A stretch of DNA of 64,000 bases from Actinomyces sp. AC-20-1 (GCF_023369555.1 NZ_JACJVC010000017.1:1-64000), one strand, 5' to 3'. Positions 27,872 to 37,329 are shown, numbered from the stretch's first letter. Notes: generated from the sequence alone by a model not told the origin. Numbers and translations: made by a program.

Positions 27872-28681
27872 TCAGGCCCGCCGGTCCCCTCCGCGGACCT
27901 TGGCCTCGGCCAGGTACGGGTTGCCGTGGTGCTCGTGCTCCATCGTCGTCACCGCGCCGTGACCGGGCAGCAGCACCGTGTCCGGGCTGACCGCCGAGGC
28001 CAGAAAGCGCAGCGTCGCCCACATCTGCACCTGGTCACCGCCGGGCAGGTCCGTACGTCCCACACTGCCCTTGAAGATGACGTCCCCGGACAGGGCCACG
28101 AGGTAGTCCCGCTCCTCCACCGTCGAGGGGTCGTCCAGGACCTCGGCCTCGAAGAGGAGCTGGTTGTCGCCCAGGCGGGCGTTGAGGAAGAACATCGAGG
28201 AGCCCTCCGAGTGGCCGGGCGCCGCCACCGCCTGCAGCCCCACACCGGGGACGACCTCGAAGGCCCGGGTGAAGCCCTCGGCGGGGAAGACCCGCAGGTC
28301 CGTCGGCGCCAGCCAGGACGAGCCCGCCATCTCGGCGAAGCCCATCCCGCCCGCCCGGATGCCCGTCGTCGCGTCCGGGTCGTCAAGACGGTAGCGGTCC
28401 GGCTCGGGCACGTACACAGGCGCCGTGACGGCGTCGTGAGAGGACAGCAGGCCCTCGGTGTGGGCGGTGTCGATGAGCCGCTGGGCGTCCCACACGTGGT
28501 CGGCGTGGCCGTGGGTGAGCAGCACCGCGCCGAGCGTGAGGCGGTTGGAGCGCAGCAGCGCCAGGGCCCCGCGGGACGCCCCCGCCCCGGGGTCGACGAC
28601 GACGGCCGGCCGGCCGGGCCCCTCCGCCAGGACGTAGCAGTTGGCTCCGAAGACGGCGGCGAGGGTGCGCTCGAGGATCAT
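27872..28681 (-). CDS. MBL-fold metallo-hydrolase (glyoxalase II-like)
   Basis: A 269-residue metallo-beta-lactamase-fold protein. The dinuclear metal site is visible as THGHADH, APGHSEGS, LSGDVIFKGSVGRTD and LPGHG near the end. Relatives hydrolyse thioesters such as glyoxalase II substrates, but the exact substrate is unknown. ATG at 28681 with TAGGCT six bases upstream points to leaderless expression. This gene is commonly next to hisS in actinobacteria. Confidence 0.87.
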   Translation of the reverse strand: MILERTLAAVFGANCYVLAEGPGRPAVVVDPGAGASRGALALLRSNRLTLGAVLLTHGHADHVWDAQRLIDTAHTEGLLSSHDAVTAPVYVPEPDRYRLDDPDATTGIRAGGMGFAEMAGSSWLAPTDLRVFPAEGFTRAFEVVPGVGLQAVAAPGHSEGSSMFFLNARLGDNQLLFEAEVLDDPSTVEERDYLVALSGDVIFKGSVGRTDLPGGDQVQMWATLRFLASAVSPDTVLLPGHGAVTTMEHEHHGNPYLAEAKVRGGDRRA

Positions 28682-28687
28682 GCGCCC

Positions 28688-28693
28688 AGCCTA
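28688..28693 (-). promoter_or_regulatory. -10 element of the MBL hydrolase gene (leaderless)
   Basis: TAGGCT on the minus strand, six bases before the ATG at 28681. Confidence 0.5.
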
Positions 28694-28755
28694 TCGGGGC
28701 CGTCGCGCCCCACCACCCTGGCCGCACGTGCGCCGCGACGTCCACGCGGTGCAGC

Positions 28756-29377
28756 ATGGTGCCCATGAGCACGAGTGCGTCCTCCCCCTTCCGGCGCCCG
28801 GGAGCCAACCTCCTGGGCCGCCTCACCCTGCTGTCCATGAACCTCACTCACGCACCCCTGCACCGGTGGGGTCTTGCCGCGGCCCGGGTCGGTGAGCGCG
28901 AGCGCGCACTGGACATCGGCTGCGGGGGCGGGGGCGTCGCCCGCCGCCTGCTGCGGGCCACCAGGTGCGAGGTCGGCGCCATCGACCACTCCCCCACCGC
29001 CGTCGCCCACACGCGGCGGCTGTGCGCCGAGTCCGTGGCCTCCGGCCGGCTGCGCGCCGTCGAGGCCAGCGTGCAGGACATGCCCTTCCGCGACGGCGTC
29101 TTCGACGTCGCCACCGCCTTCGAGACCGTCTACTTCTGGCCGGACCTCGAGGCCGGGCTCGCTGAGGCGCGTCGTGTCCTGCGCCCCGGTGGCCGTCTCG
29201 TCATCGTCAACGAGGTCAGGAACCGGCAGGCCGCGGGCGTGTGGGCCGAGCTCATCAACATGGACGTGCCCGACCGGCCAGACCCTGCGCGCCGCGTGCG
29301 AGCGGACCGGTTTCGACCGGGTCGAGGTCGACCACCACCCCCTGTGGCCCTGGCTGCGGGTGACCGCCTACGCCTGA
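28756..29377 (+). pseudogene. Class I SAM-dependent methyltransferase, frameshifted near its end
   Basis: The first 170 or so residues are a type 11 methyltransferase: LDIGCGGGGVARRLL (SAM loop), a DHS acidic motif, ASVQDMPFRDGVFDVATAFE and LRPGGRLVIVNE. At about 29270-29285 homology moves by one base into the next frame, where TGQTLRAACERTGFDRVEVDHHPLWPWL completes the usual C-terminal strands and stops at 29377. Removing one C from the CCC at about 29270 would restore one frame of about 206 codons. Start is ATG 28756 or 28765. Substrate unknown. The 3-prime end overlaps the convergent TDT gene by 10 bases. Sequencing error and true inactivation cannot be separated here. Confidence 0.7.
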
Positions 29378-30471
29378 CGAGGCTCACGCACCAGCCTCAG
29401 CACCGCACCGGCCAGGGCCAGCGACACGGTCCCGACGAGGACGAGGACGGCTGCCTGCCCCATCCAGGTGACGGGCTCGGCCGCCGTCGAGCGGCCCAGC
29501 AGGATCCCGCCGAGGGCCAGCGTGCCGATGGGGAAGGTGGCGCCGAACCACCCCGGGGTGAAGGGCATGCGGCGCCAGAGCCCACGGGCGTAGACCAGCC
29601 CTCCCCAGGCGGCCATCGGCACGCCGAGGACCAGCATGAGCCAGCCCCAGGCGTGGGCGGCGGCCAGCGCGAGCCGGGCGACGCCGTCGGGAAGCAGGTC
29701 CTGGGCCTGGGTGCTGATGGCCACGGCGCCCGCCACGGACTGCCCGACGACGCCCAGCGGGATGACCGCCGAGGCGCTGCCCGCCAGGGGCAGGGGCACG
29801 CGCCGCAGGGTGCGGGAGTAGGCGGGCAGGAAGATGAGCCACCCGAGCACGAGGGACACGAGCCAGCACAGTGCCGAGGTCACCAGGACCGCGGCCCGCC
29901 ACGGGCCGGGCAGGTGCTCGCTGACGACGGCGCCCACGGTGGAGGACACCATGGGGGCGAGCACCGCCAGGCAGGAGACGAAGGACGGTGCCTGCTCGGT
30001 GCCGTGGGCCCGGCGCCACAGGTAGCCGGCCTCGGCCGTCAGCCCCAGGGCCGTGCCGGCCACCCACAGGGCCAGGTCCACGCCCCAGGCGGTGCCGGCG
30101 GCCCGGGGCCAGTGCGCCGCCGTGACGACGCCGGTGGCTGAGCCCACCGACATCCAGCCCATGGCCACGGTGCCCCAGAACGGGGAGGACAGCTCACGGC
30201 CCAGGAGGCCGGGGTCGCGGGCCAGCCGCAGCAGGTAGCCGACGACGAGCCCCACCAGCAGGCACCAGGCCAGGGCGAGAACCGCGACCGCCGCGGTGGC
30301 GGCGCCCGACAGGCGCCCCTGGCTCAGCTGCAGGACGTTGGCGAGGATGCCGGTGCCCATGACGGCCGGGAACCAGGTGGGGCCCGCGGGCGTGAGCGAC
30401 GCACGGCCCGCGCGGTCGAGGGGGTCGGGGCTCACGAGGAGGCCGAGGCGTCGCGTGGTGGGGCTGGGCAC
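29368..30471 (-). CDS. TDT family transporter (TehA/SLAC1 fold)
   Basis: A membrane protein of about 367 residues with some ten helices. It opens with TPAGPTWFPAVMGTGILAN, typical of the tellurite-resistance/dicarboxylate transporter family, and ends with a basic tail. Family members are anion channels or carriers, including TehA, SLAC1 and sulfite efflux pumps. The GTG at 30471 is taken as start; a longer form from GTG 30528 would begin 10 bases after the ABC-F stop. No strong ribosome site supports either. The stop is TAG, rare in this window. Substrate unknown. Confidence 0.78.
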   Translation of the reverse strand: MPSPTTRRLGLLVSPDPLDRAGRASLTPAGPTWFPAVMGTGILANVLQLSQGRLSGAATAAVAVLALAWCLLVGLVVGYLLRLARDPGLLGRELSSPFWGTVAMGWMSVGSATGVVTAAHWPRAAGTAWGVDLALWVAGTALGLTAEAGYLWRRAHGTEQAPSFVSCLAVLAPMVSSTVGAVVSEHLPGPWRAAVLVTSALCWLVSLVLGWLIFLPAYSRTLRRVPLPLAGSASAVIPLGVVGQSVAGAVAISTQAQDLLPDGVARLALAAAHAWGWLMLVLGVPMAAWGGLVYARGLWRRMPFTPGWFGATFPIGTLALGGILLGRSTAAEPVTWMGQAAVLVLVGTVSLALAGAVLRLVREPRQA

Positions 30472-30538
30472 GGTGCCCCATGCTGCCACGCGCGGGCCTG
30501 GCTGTCGTGACACCGCCCTGGGGACCACGGGGCCCGGG

Positions 30539-32212
30539 CTAGCCCACAGCCCCGACGGCGGGCCGGGCGGGCAGCATCTCGAGGCGCTGCCCAGCCCAGT
30601 GCCGGGTCAGCCAGCGGTCGTGGCTGGCGACGAGCAGCGTGCCCGTCCACCGTGCCAGCGCCTGCTCCAGCGCCTCGAGCGTGTCCAGGTCGAGGTAGTT
30701 GGTCGGCTCGTCGATGACAAGGACCTCAGGGGCCGCCGCGACTGCCAGGGCGAGCTGGACGCGCCGCTGGTTGCCCGCGGACAGCTCGCCCACGCACCGG
30801 TGCCAGTAGGCGGGGTGGAGGACCCCCGCGCCGAGCTCACCGATGCCCGAGGCCCAGGTCCGCTCGTCCAGGCCCGGGTCGCCGGGCCGTGGCAGCCGCT
30901 GCGGCACGACGGCGAGGGCCCCGTCGAGGGTGAGCGTCCCCGTGGTCCGCGCCACCGGGGCCCGGCCGGTGGCGGCCCAGCGCAGCAGGGTGCTCTTGCC
31001 GCAGCCGTTGGGGCCGGTGAGCAGCAGGTGCTCGCCGACCCGCAGGTCGAGGGTGACGGGGGCAAGCCGTCCGGGCACGGCGGCCCGGCGGGCGGTGAGG
31101 GCCAGGCCCCCGCGCGCGGCGACCGGCGGCAGGTCGAGGTGGAGGCGGTACTCCCGGGGCCTGCGCACCTCACGGGCGGTCAGGGCCTCCATCTGACGGT
31201 CGTCGTTGTGGGCGCGACGCATGAAGGTCTTCGAGGCCCGGTCGGCGAAGAACTTCCTCTCCTTCCTGGCCGCCTCCTTCAACCGCACCCCGCCGCGGGC
31301 GATGTCCTCGCTGGCGCGCCGGTGGTCGCGGATGCCCTTCTTCTCCCCCTGCTGGGCGGCGTGCAGGGCCGCGTGGCCGGCGCGGGCCGCCGCCTTGAGC
31401 ACGAGGTAGTCCGTGTAGGTGCCGGCGCAGCGCTGCACGCCCGGAAGGGCGCCGGCCCCCTCGGCGGTCGCCAGCGCCTGCCAGGGGGCGGTGTCGAGGT
31501 CGAGCAGGACCGTGGCGACGTCGTCGAGGAAGGCGCGGTCGTGGCTGGCGAGCAGCACCGGGCCGCTGAACCCGGTGAGGAAGGCGGCCAGGTAGGCGAT
31601 GGCCTCGTCGTCGAGGTGGTTGGTGGGCTCGTCCAGGACGAGGGCCGACGGCGAGGCCAGCAGTGTCGCGGCCAGCTCCAGGCGCCCGCGCTGGCCCGGG
31701 GAGAGGGTGGCGAGGTCGCGGCCCCGGCCGTCCGGCCCGGTGAGCGCCCCCAGGCCGAGGCCGGTGAGGGTCTGCTCGACGCGCGCGTCCAGCCCCCACA
31801 CGTCGGCGGCACTCATGGCGGCCAGCAGGTGGTCGTACTCGCGGGCCAGGCGCGTCTGGTCGGCTGCCGACGGCGAGCGGGCCAGGGCGGTGGCGACCTC
31901 GTCGAAGCGAGCGGGCAGAGCGCGCAGGGCCGCGGTGGCGGCGTCGAGGTAGCTGCCGATACTGCCCGTCATGGTGAGCACGTCCAGGGCGGGGCGCAGC
32001 CCGCAGCGGCCGTCGTCCAGGCCGGTGACGACGGCGCTGCCGGAGTCGGGGACCAGGGTGCCGGTGACGAGCCGCAGCAGGGTGGTCTTGCCGCAGCCGT
32101 TGGGGCCCACGAGGCAGGCGCGCTCGCCGTCGACGACGGTGAGGGACACGTCCTCGAGCAGCGGCTCGGCGGAGTAGGAGAAGGTGAGGTCGGTGAGGGT
32201 GATCGCGGGCAC
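30539..32212 (-). CDS. ABC-F type ATPase
   Basis: A 557-residue soluble protein with two ABC domains and no membrane segments. Domain 1: GPNGCGKTT, LSPGQRGRLELA, LVLDEPTNHLDD. Domain 2: GPNGCGKST, LSAGNQRRVQLA, VLVIDEPTNYLDLD. The linker (about residues 270-350) is rich in Lys, Arg and Glu (EKKGIRDHRRASED, KEAARKERKFFADR), as in ribosome-binding ABC-F factors. Such proteins either act as general translation factors or protect ribosomes from antibiotics. The solitary location with its own leader resembles the resistance subgroup, but no specific drug can be named. Starts with ATG or GTG-type context after AGGAG; stop is TAG. Confidence 0.85.
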   Translation of the reverse strand: MPAITLTDLTFSYSAEPLLEDVSLTVVDGERACLVGPNGCGKTTLLRLVTGTLVPDSGSAVVTGLDDGRCGLRPALDVLTMTGSIGSYLDAATAALRALPARFDEVATALARSPSAADQTRLAREYDHLLAAMSAADVWGLDARVEQTLTGLGLGALTGPDGRGRDLATLSPGQRGRLELAATLLASPSALVLDEPTNHLDDEAIAYLAAFLTGFSGPVLLASHDRAFLDDVATVLLDLDTAPWQALATAEGAGALPGVQRCAGTYTDYLVLKAAARAGHAALHAAQQGEKKGIRDHRRASEDIARGGVRLKEAARKERKFFADRASKTFMRRAHNDDRQMEALTAREVRRPREYRLHLDLPPVAARGGLALTARRAAVPGRLAPVTLDLRVGEHLLLTGPNGCGKSTLLRWAATGRAPVARTTGTLTLDGALAVVPQRLPRPGDPGLDERTWASGIGELGAGVLHPAYWHRCVGELSAGNQRRVQLALAVAAAPEVLVIDEPTNYLDLDTLEALEQALARWTGTLLVASHDRWLTRHWAGQRLEMLPARPAVGAVG

Positions 32213-32305
32213 GGGGGCTCCTGGGCGCGGCGTTGCGGGCGGGGGGCGTGGCCCGTCTCCGGCGCAAGGGGCCGGAGGGGCGGGGGCTCAAACGATCACG
32301 GGCTG

Positions 32306-32311
32306 AGACTA
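32306..32311 (-). promoter_or_regulatory. -10 element of the ABC-F gene
   Basis: TAGTCT on the minus strand gives a leader of about 85 bases that contains a CTCCGGC/GCCGGAG hairpin. Leader structures control many antibiotic-responsive ABC-F genes; whether this one does is not known. Confidence 0.4.
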
Positions 32312-32360
32312 CCAGGCCTGTTCGCGGCCCCGGGCTGGCGCCGGGGCACCGGTGAGCACG

Positions 32361-32366
32361 TAGACT
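32361..32366 (+). promoter_or_regulatory. -10 element of the DUF349 gene
   Basis: TAGACT lies 107 bases before the GTG start and is divergent from the ABC-F promoter. The -35 is not clear. Confidence 0.4.
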
Positions 32367-32473
32367 TCAGGGTGCTGCCTCCTGCCGAGGCGGCACCCAC
32401 CACCCGGCCGCGTGCCGGGCGCGAACGGAACGGACCCCGTGTCCCACCCCGTCAACCCACGAAGGAGCACACC

Positions 32474-34153
32474 GTGACCGAGCAGACCCAGCCGGACGCC
32501 GAGGGCGTTGTGGACCTGGAGCCCACCGCCACGAACGGGCAGACGGCCCTCGAGGCCGCCACCGCCCCCGCCGAGCAGGACGCCACCGCGTCCACCGAGC
32601 CGGCCTCTGAGCCCGCCACCGTGGCCGGAACCCCCGCCGAGCAGACCCACGACGAGCACGAGGTCGCCGAGGCGGCCAGGGAGGCCGCTGAGGCGCCTGC
32701 CGAGGCCGCCACGCCCCCGGCCGTCGACGCCGACACACCTGAGGCTGCTGAGGCCGCCGCCGAGGATGCCGAGGCGACCGGGGCTGGGAGCACCGAGGAC
32801 ACTGGGAGTGCCAAGAGCACTGAGGGCACCGAGGCTGTCGAGGCCCCGGCCGCCGTCCCCACCCCGAGCGCGCCCGCCGCCCCCGCCGAGCCGGAGGTCG
32901 ACCCCCAGGAGGCCATGGACGCCGCCAAGTGGGGCCGCGTCGACGGCGAGGGCCGGGTCTACGTCCAGGACGCCGACTCCGAGCGCGAGGTCGGCCAGTT
33001 CCCCAACGCCCCCATCGCCGAGGCCATGGCCTTCTACGTGCGCCGGTTCCTCGACCTCAAGGCCACCGTGGACCTCTTCGCCACGCGCCTGCCCCAGCTG
33101 TCGGTGCGCGAGATCGACTCCACGGTCTCCTCCCTGGAGGAGTCGCTCAAGGAGCCGGCCGCCGTCGGCGACCTCGAGGGTCTGCGCGCGCGCTTCACCG
33201 CCCTCAAGGACGTCGCCGCCGAGCGGCGCGCCGCGGTCAACGCCGAGCGCGCCGCCGCCCGCGAGCAGGCGCTCAAGGAGCGCACGGCGCTGGTCGAGCG
33301 CGCCGAGGCCATCGCCGCCCAGGACCCGGGCCGCACGCAGTGGAAGAGCTCGGGCGCCGAGCTGCGCGAGCTGCTCGAGCAGTGGAAGGGCGCCCAGCGC
33401 CGTGGCCCGCGCCTGGACCGTCCCACCGAGGACGGCCTGTGGAAGCGCTTCAGCCACGCCCGCACCACCTTCGACCGCCACCGCCGCCAGTACTTCTCCG
33501 AGCTCGACGCCAAGCAGTCCGCGGTCAAGGCCGCCAAGGAGGCGCTCATCAAGCGCGCCGAGGAGCTCTCCGGCTCCACGGACTGGGCGGGCACCTCCGC
33601 CAAGTACCGGGGCCTCATGGAGGAGTGGAAGAAGGCCGGGCGCGCCTCCCGCAAGGAGGACGACGCCCTGTGGGCCCGCTTCCGCGCCGCCCAGCAGGTC
33701 TTCTTCGACGCCCGCCGCGCCAAGGACGAGGCCACCGACACCGAGTACGCCGAGAACCTCAAGGTCAAGGAGGCGCTCGTCGCCAAGGCCGAGGCCCTGC
33801 TGCCGATCAAGGACGTCAAGGCCGCCAAGAGGGCCCTGCGCCCGATCCAGGACGCCTGGGAGGAGGCCGGCCGCGTGCCCAGGGCGGCGGTGCGCCGCAT
33901 CGAGGGCCGCATGCGCGCCGTCGAGGACGCCATCCGCGACGCGGAGAACGCCGAGTGGCGCCGCAGCGACCCGGAGACCAAGGCCCGCGCCGAGGGCCTG
34001 GCCGGCCAGCTCGAGGACTCCATCGCCGAGCTCGAGCGCGACCTCGAGGCCGCCCGCAGCGCCGGGGACACGAAGAAGGTCGCCGAGGCCGAGGCCGCTC
34101 TCACGGCCCGGCGCGCCTGGCTGGAGCAGGTGCGCCTGTCCAGCCGCGCCTGA
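32474..34153 (+). CDS. DUF349 domain protein
   Basis: A 559-residue protein. Residues 1 to about 145 are low-complexity Ala/Glu/Thr/Pro-rich and likely disordered. The rest is several DUF349 repeats of charged alpha-helices with the recurring W..AG..R pattern: GRTQWKSSGAELRELLEQWK, DWAGTSAKYRGLMEEWKKAGR and ALRPIQDAWEEAGRVPR. It ends in a coiled coil (about 500-550). DUF349 proteins are widespread in actinobacteria and have no settled function. GTG at 32474 follows a good GAAGGAG site. Expression appears monocistronic, ended by a very strong hairpin. Confidence 0.85.
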   Translation: MTEQTQPDAEGVVDLEPTATNGQTALEAATAPAEQDATASTEPASEPATVAGTPAEQTHDEHEVAEAAREAAEAPAEAATPPAVDADTPEAAEAAAEDAEATGAGSTEDTGSAKSTEGTEAVEAPAAVPTPSAPAAPAEPEVDPQEAMDAAKWGRVDGEGRVYVQDADSEREVGQFPNAPIAEAMAFYVRRFLDLKATVDLFATRLPQLSVREIDSTVSSLEESLKEPAAVGDLEGLRARFTALKDVAAERRAAVNAERAAAREQALKERTALVERAEAIAAQDPGRTQWKSSGAELRELLEQWKGAQRRGPRLDRPTEDGLWKRFSHARTTFDRHRRQYFSELDAKQSAVKAAKEALIKRAEELSGSTDWAGTSAKYRGLMEEWKKAGRASRKEDDALWARFRAAQQVFFDARRAKDEATDTEYAENLKVKEALVAKAEALLPIKDVKAAKRALRPIQDAWEEAGRVPRAAVRRIEGRMRAVEDAIRDAENAEWRRSDPETKARAEGLAGQLEDSIAELERDLEAARSAGDTKKVAEAEAALTARRAWLEQVRLSSRA

Positions 34154-34186
34154 GGCGCCGGGCCGGCAGCGGTGCTCCCGGCTGAC

Positions 34187-34228
34187 AGGTCGGGCCCTGA
34201 CACCCCACTGGGTGTCAGGGCCCGACCT
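34187..34228 (+). terminator. Very strong terminator after the DUF349 gene
   Basis: A perfect 19-base-pair stem (34187-34205 with 34210-34228) with a 4-base loop, 33 bases after the stop codon. Confidence 0.85.
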
Positions 34229-34369
34229 ATCGGTCCGCCACGCCGCCGCGCTGGAACCCTGTCCACAGGACCGGCGGCCCGCCCCACCGGTCCACAGGAC
34301 CGGTGAGCCGCCTCCCCGCACCTGTCCACAGCCCCGGCGCCCACCTCGTGCCGGCCGCGCCCGCCGGTG

Positions 34370-34375
34370 CACGAT
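34370..34375 (+). promoter_or_regulatory. Candidate -10 element of the AbiEi-like gene
   Basis: CACGAT is exactly six bases before the ATG at 34382, the same geometry as at eight other starts in the window. Confidence 0.35.
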
Positions 34376-34381
34376 GCGCTC

Positions 34382-35014
34382 ATGACACACCGCCTCGGCT
34401 CCCCCACCGGCCCCGCCACCGGAACGGGCCGCCGGGCCTCGGCCCTGGCCGCCCTGCGCGCCCCGGTCCTACGCCCCACACGACCCGCCCTCGGGCCGTT
34501 GGCGCCCCACGAGCGCGTCATCCTGCGCGACGCCCGGCTCGACGCCAGGGTCCTCACCGACGTCCTCGGCACGGCCGTGCCCGCGGACCTGCTGCGCACC
34601 CCCGTCCAGCGGGCGCGCGCCCTGGCCCCGCTCGTACCGCCCGGCGCCGTCGTCGGCGGAGAGGCCGCCCTGTGGGTGCACGCCGGCGGGCGCCCGCCCT
34701 CGCGCCTGGCCCTCATCATCCCCTCGCGCCGAGGCCGAGGACCGGGCACGGTCGTCTACCGCGGCACGGTACCGGCCTGCGACATCGTCACGCTCGACGG
34801 CCTGCGGTGCCTGGGGCCCGCCCGGGCGGTGGCGGACCTCGCGCGCACGGCCGCCCCGGCCCGCGCCGCCCTGGCGGTCCTGACTGCCAGGGCCCTCGGG
34901 CTGGGCAGCACCGAGCTGCACCTGGCGCTCGCCCGCTGCCGGGGCGCCGCCTGCCGGGGCCGGCCGCGCGCCCGCAGGCTCATCGACGCTCTCGTGGCCT
35001 CTGCTCAGCCCTGA
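34382..35014 (+). CDS. AbiEi antitoxin-like protein
   Basis: A 210-residue protein resembling actinobacterial proteins annotated as AbiEi-type (type IV antitoxin) or DUF559-linked. Supporting features are GAVVGGEAALWVHAG, RLALIIPSRR, a VVYRGTVPACDIVTLDGLRCLGPARAVADLARTA-like block spread over residues 125-160, and an Arg-rich end. The C-terminal nuclease-like domain found in many relatives is missing, so it is shorter than usual. No AbiEii toxin partner is adjacent. A 34367 GTG is an alternative start. The end overlaps the end of rel by 10 bases. Function unknown. Confidence 0.6.
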   Translation: MTHRLGSPTGPATGTGRRASALAALRAPVLRPTRPALGPLAPHERVILRDARLDARVLTDVLGTAVPADLLRTPVQRARALAPLVPPGAVVGGEAALWVHAGGRPPSRLALIIPSRRGRGPGTVVYRGTVPACDIVTLDGLRCLGPARAVADLARTAAPARAALAVLTARALGLGSTELHLALARCRGAACRGRPRARRLIDALVASAQP

Positions 35015-37329
35015 CGGCGCGAGGCGGAGGTGGAGCGGCGGGCCTCGAAGACGCCGTCGATGCGGCGCAGGGAGGACAGCGTGTGGTCCAGGTGGCTGGC
35101 GGCGGCCAGCTCCACGACGAATCGTCCCGTCACCACCCGGTCACGGCTGGTCGAGATGTTCGCGCTCATGAGGTTGACGTGGTTGTCCGCCAGCACCCGC
35201 GTGATGTCGGCCAGGAGCCCGCCGCGGTCCAGGGCCTCGACGTCGATCTGCACGAGGTAGGCGGACTGGGCGTGGTCCGCCCAGCGCACCGCCACGATCC
35301 GCTCGGGCTCGCGCTGGAGCTGGTCGACGTTCTGGCAGTCCGCCCGGTGGACGGAGATCCCGGACCCCCGCGTGATGAAGCCGACGATGGGGTCCCCGGG
35401 CATGGGGGTGCAGCAGCGCGCGAGCTTGACGTACACGTCGCCCTCGTCCATGCCCTCGACGACGACACCGGAGTCGGAGCGGGGGCGCTGGTGGGCGCGG
35501 GCGGCCTTCGTCGGCAGGACGCCCTCGGCCAGGGTCTCCTCCGTGCCCGCCTCACCGCCCAGCGCCGCCACGAGCGTGTCGACGACGTGCTGGGCGGAGA
35601 CGTGCCCCTCCCCGACCGCCGCGTACAGGCCGTCGATGTCACCCTTGTCGAGCGTCTTGGCGACGTCCGTGAGGGACTCGTGGTTCATGAGCCGCTGGAT
35701 CGGCAGGTCCTTCTTGCGCAGGGCTCGCGCGATGAGGGACTTGCCCTCCTCGATGGCCTCCTCGCGCCGCTCCTTGGAGAACCAGGAGCGGATCTTGTTG
35801 CGGGCCCGCGTGGAGCCGACGAAGCTGAGCCAGTCGCGGCTGGGACCGGCCCCCTGGGCCTTGGAGGTGAAGACCTCGACGTTGTCGCCGTTCTCCAGGC
35901 GCGTGTCCAGTGGGACGAGGCGGCCGTTGACCCTCGCGCCGACCGTGCGGTGGCCGACCTCCGTGTGCACGGCGTAGGCGAAGTCCACGGGCGTCGAGCC
36001 GCCGGGCAGGGCGAGCACGTCGCCCTTCGGGGTGAAGACGTAGACCTGGGTGCCGGCCATCTCGTAGCGCAGGGAGTCCAGGAACTCGGCGGGGTCCTGC
36101 GTCTCCTTCTGCCAGTCGACGAGCTGGCGCAGCCACGCCATCTCGCCGGCGTCCTCCTCGCCCTTGCCCCGCACCGGCGCCGGGCCGGAGGCGTTGGGGT
36201 CCTCCTTGTACTTCCAGTGGGCCGCGACACCGTACTCCGCCATGCGGTGCATCTCGTGGGTGCGGATCTGGATCTCCACGGGCTTGCCGTCGGGGCCGAC
36301 CACCGTCGTGTGCAGGGACTGGTAGAGGTTGAACTTGGGGACCGCGATGTAGTCCTTGAAGCGGCCGGACATCGGGGTCCAGCGCGAGTGCAGGGCGCCG
36401 AGGACCGCGTAGCAGTCCTGGATGGTGTCGACGATGACGCGCACGGCCACGAGGTCGTAGATGTCGTCGAAGTCCTTGCCCCGCACGATCATCTTCTGGT
36501 AGATCGAGTAGTAGTGCTTCGGCCGCCCCGTGACGGTGCCCTTGATCTTGTTGAGCCGCAGGTCCTCCTCGATCTGCAGGCGCACCTGGCGCAGGTACTC
36601 CTCGCGGGCGGGCGCGCGCTCGGCGACCATGCGCTCGATCTCGTCGTACACGCCCGGGTAGAGGGCCTTGAAGGAGCGGTCCTCGAGCTCCCACTTGATC
36701 GTGTTCATGCCCAGGCGGTGCGCCAGCGGGGCGTAGATCTCCAGGGTCTCCTTGGCCTTGCGGGCCGCGTTCTCCTTGGACACGTGCTTCCAGGTGCGGG
36801 CGTTGTGCAGCCGGTCCCCGAGCTTGATGAGCAGCACGCGGATGTCCTTGGACATCGCGATGATCATCTTGCGCACCGTCTCGGCCTGGGCGGCCTCACC
36901 GTACTGGAGCTTGTCGAGCTTGGTGACGCCGTCGACGAGCAGGGCGATCTCGTCACCGAAGTCGGCGCGCAGGTGCTCGAGCGTGTAGTCGGTGTCCTCG
37001 ACGGTGTCGTGCAGCAGGGCGGCGGCGAGGGTCTGCGGCGTCATGCCGAGCTCGCCGAGGATGGTGGCCACCGCCACCGGGTGGGTGATGTACGGCTCGC
37101 CGGACTTGCGCTTCTGGCCCTCGTGGGCCTTCTCGGCGACCTGGTAGGCGCGCACGATGAGGCTCGTGTCCGCCTTGGGGTGGTTGGCGCGCAGGGCGCG
37201 CAGCAGCGGCTCGATGGCGGCGGGCGTGGAGTGCCCGCGGGAGCCGAACCAGGCCAGACGGCTGCGCACCCGGGAGCCGGGGACGATGGTGTCGTCGCCT
37301 GCGTCTGTGCTGCTGCGCGTGTCCGTCAT
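35005..37329 (-). CDS. rel: Bifunctional (p)ppGpp synthetase/hydrolase Rel
   Basis: A 774-residue stringent-response enzyme. Domains in order: HD hydrolase (HPVAVATILGELG, LLHDTVEDTDY, LGDRLHNART), synthetase (GRPKHYYSIYQKM, YDLVAVRVIV, DYIAVPKFNLYQSLHTTV), TGS (VYVFTPKGDVLALPGG), a zinc-finger/helical region with KLARCCTPMPGD and a C-terminal ACT domain. Both HD and synthetase residues are intact, so it should make and break ppGpp. ATG at 37329 has TATGAT six bases upstream, a strong leaderless signature. Confidence 0.96.
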   Translation of the reverse strand: MTDTRSSTDAGDDTIVPGSRVRSRLAWFGSRGHSTPAAIEPLLRALRANHPKADTSLIVRAYQVAEKAHEGQKRKSGEPYITHPVAVATILGELGMTPQTLAAALLHDTVEDTDYTLEHLRADFGDEIALLVDGVTKLDKLQYGEAAQAETVRKMIIAMSKDIRVLLIKLGDRLHNARTWKHVSKENAARKAKETLEIYAPLAHRLGMNTIKWELEDRSFKALYPGVYDEIERMVAERAPAREEYLRQVRLQIEEDLRLNKIKGTVTGRPKHYYSIYQKMIVRGKDFDDIYDLVAVRVIVDTIQDCYAVLGALHSRWTPMSGRFKDYIAVPKFNLYQSLHTTVVGPDGKPVEIQIRTHEMHRMAEYGVAAHWKYKEDPNASGPAPVRGKGEEDAGEMAWLRQLVDWQKETQDPAEFLDSLRYEMAGTQVYVFTPKGDVLALPGGSTPVDFAYAVHTEVGHRTVGARVNGRLVPLDTRLENGDNVEVFTSKAQGAGPSRDWLSFVGSTRARNKIRSWFSKERREEAIEEGKSLIARALRKKDLPIQRLMNHESLTDVAKTLDKGDIDGLYAAVGEGHVSAQHVVDTLVAALGGEAGTEETLAEGVLPTKAARAHQRPRSDSGVVVEGMDEGDVYVKLARCCTPMPGDPIVGFITRGSGISVHRADCQNVDQLQREPERIVAVRWADHAQSAYLVQIDVEALDRGGLLADITRVLADNHVNLMSANISTSRDRVVTGRFVVELAAASHLDHTLSSLRRIDGVFEARRSTSASRRQG

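Noticed and set aside
34382-35014. Complete AbiE toxin-antitoxin system
   Set aside because: No AbiEii-type nucleotidyltransferase toxin is next to it; the neighbours are DUF349 and rel.
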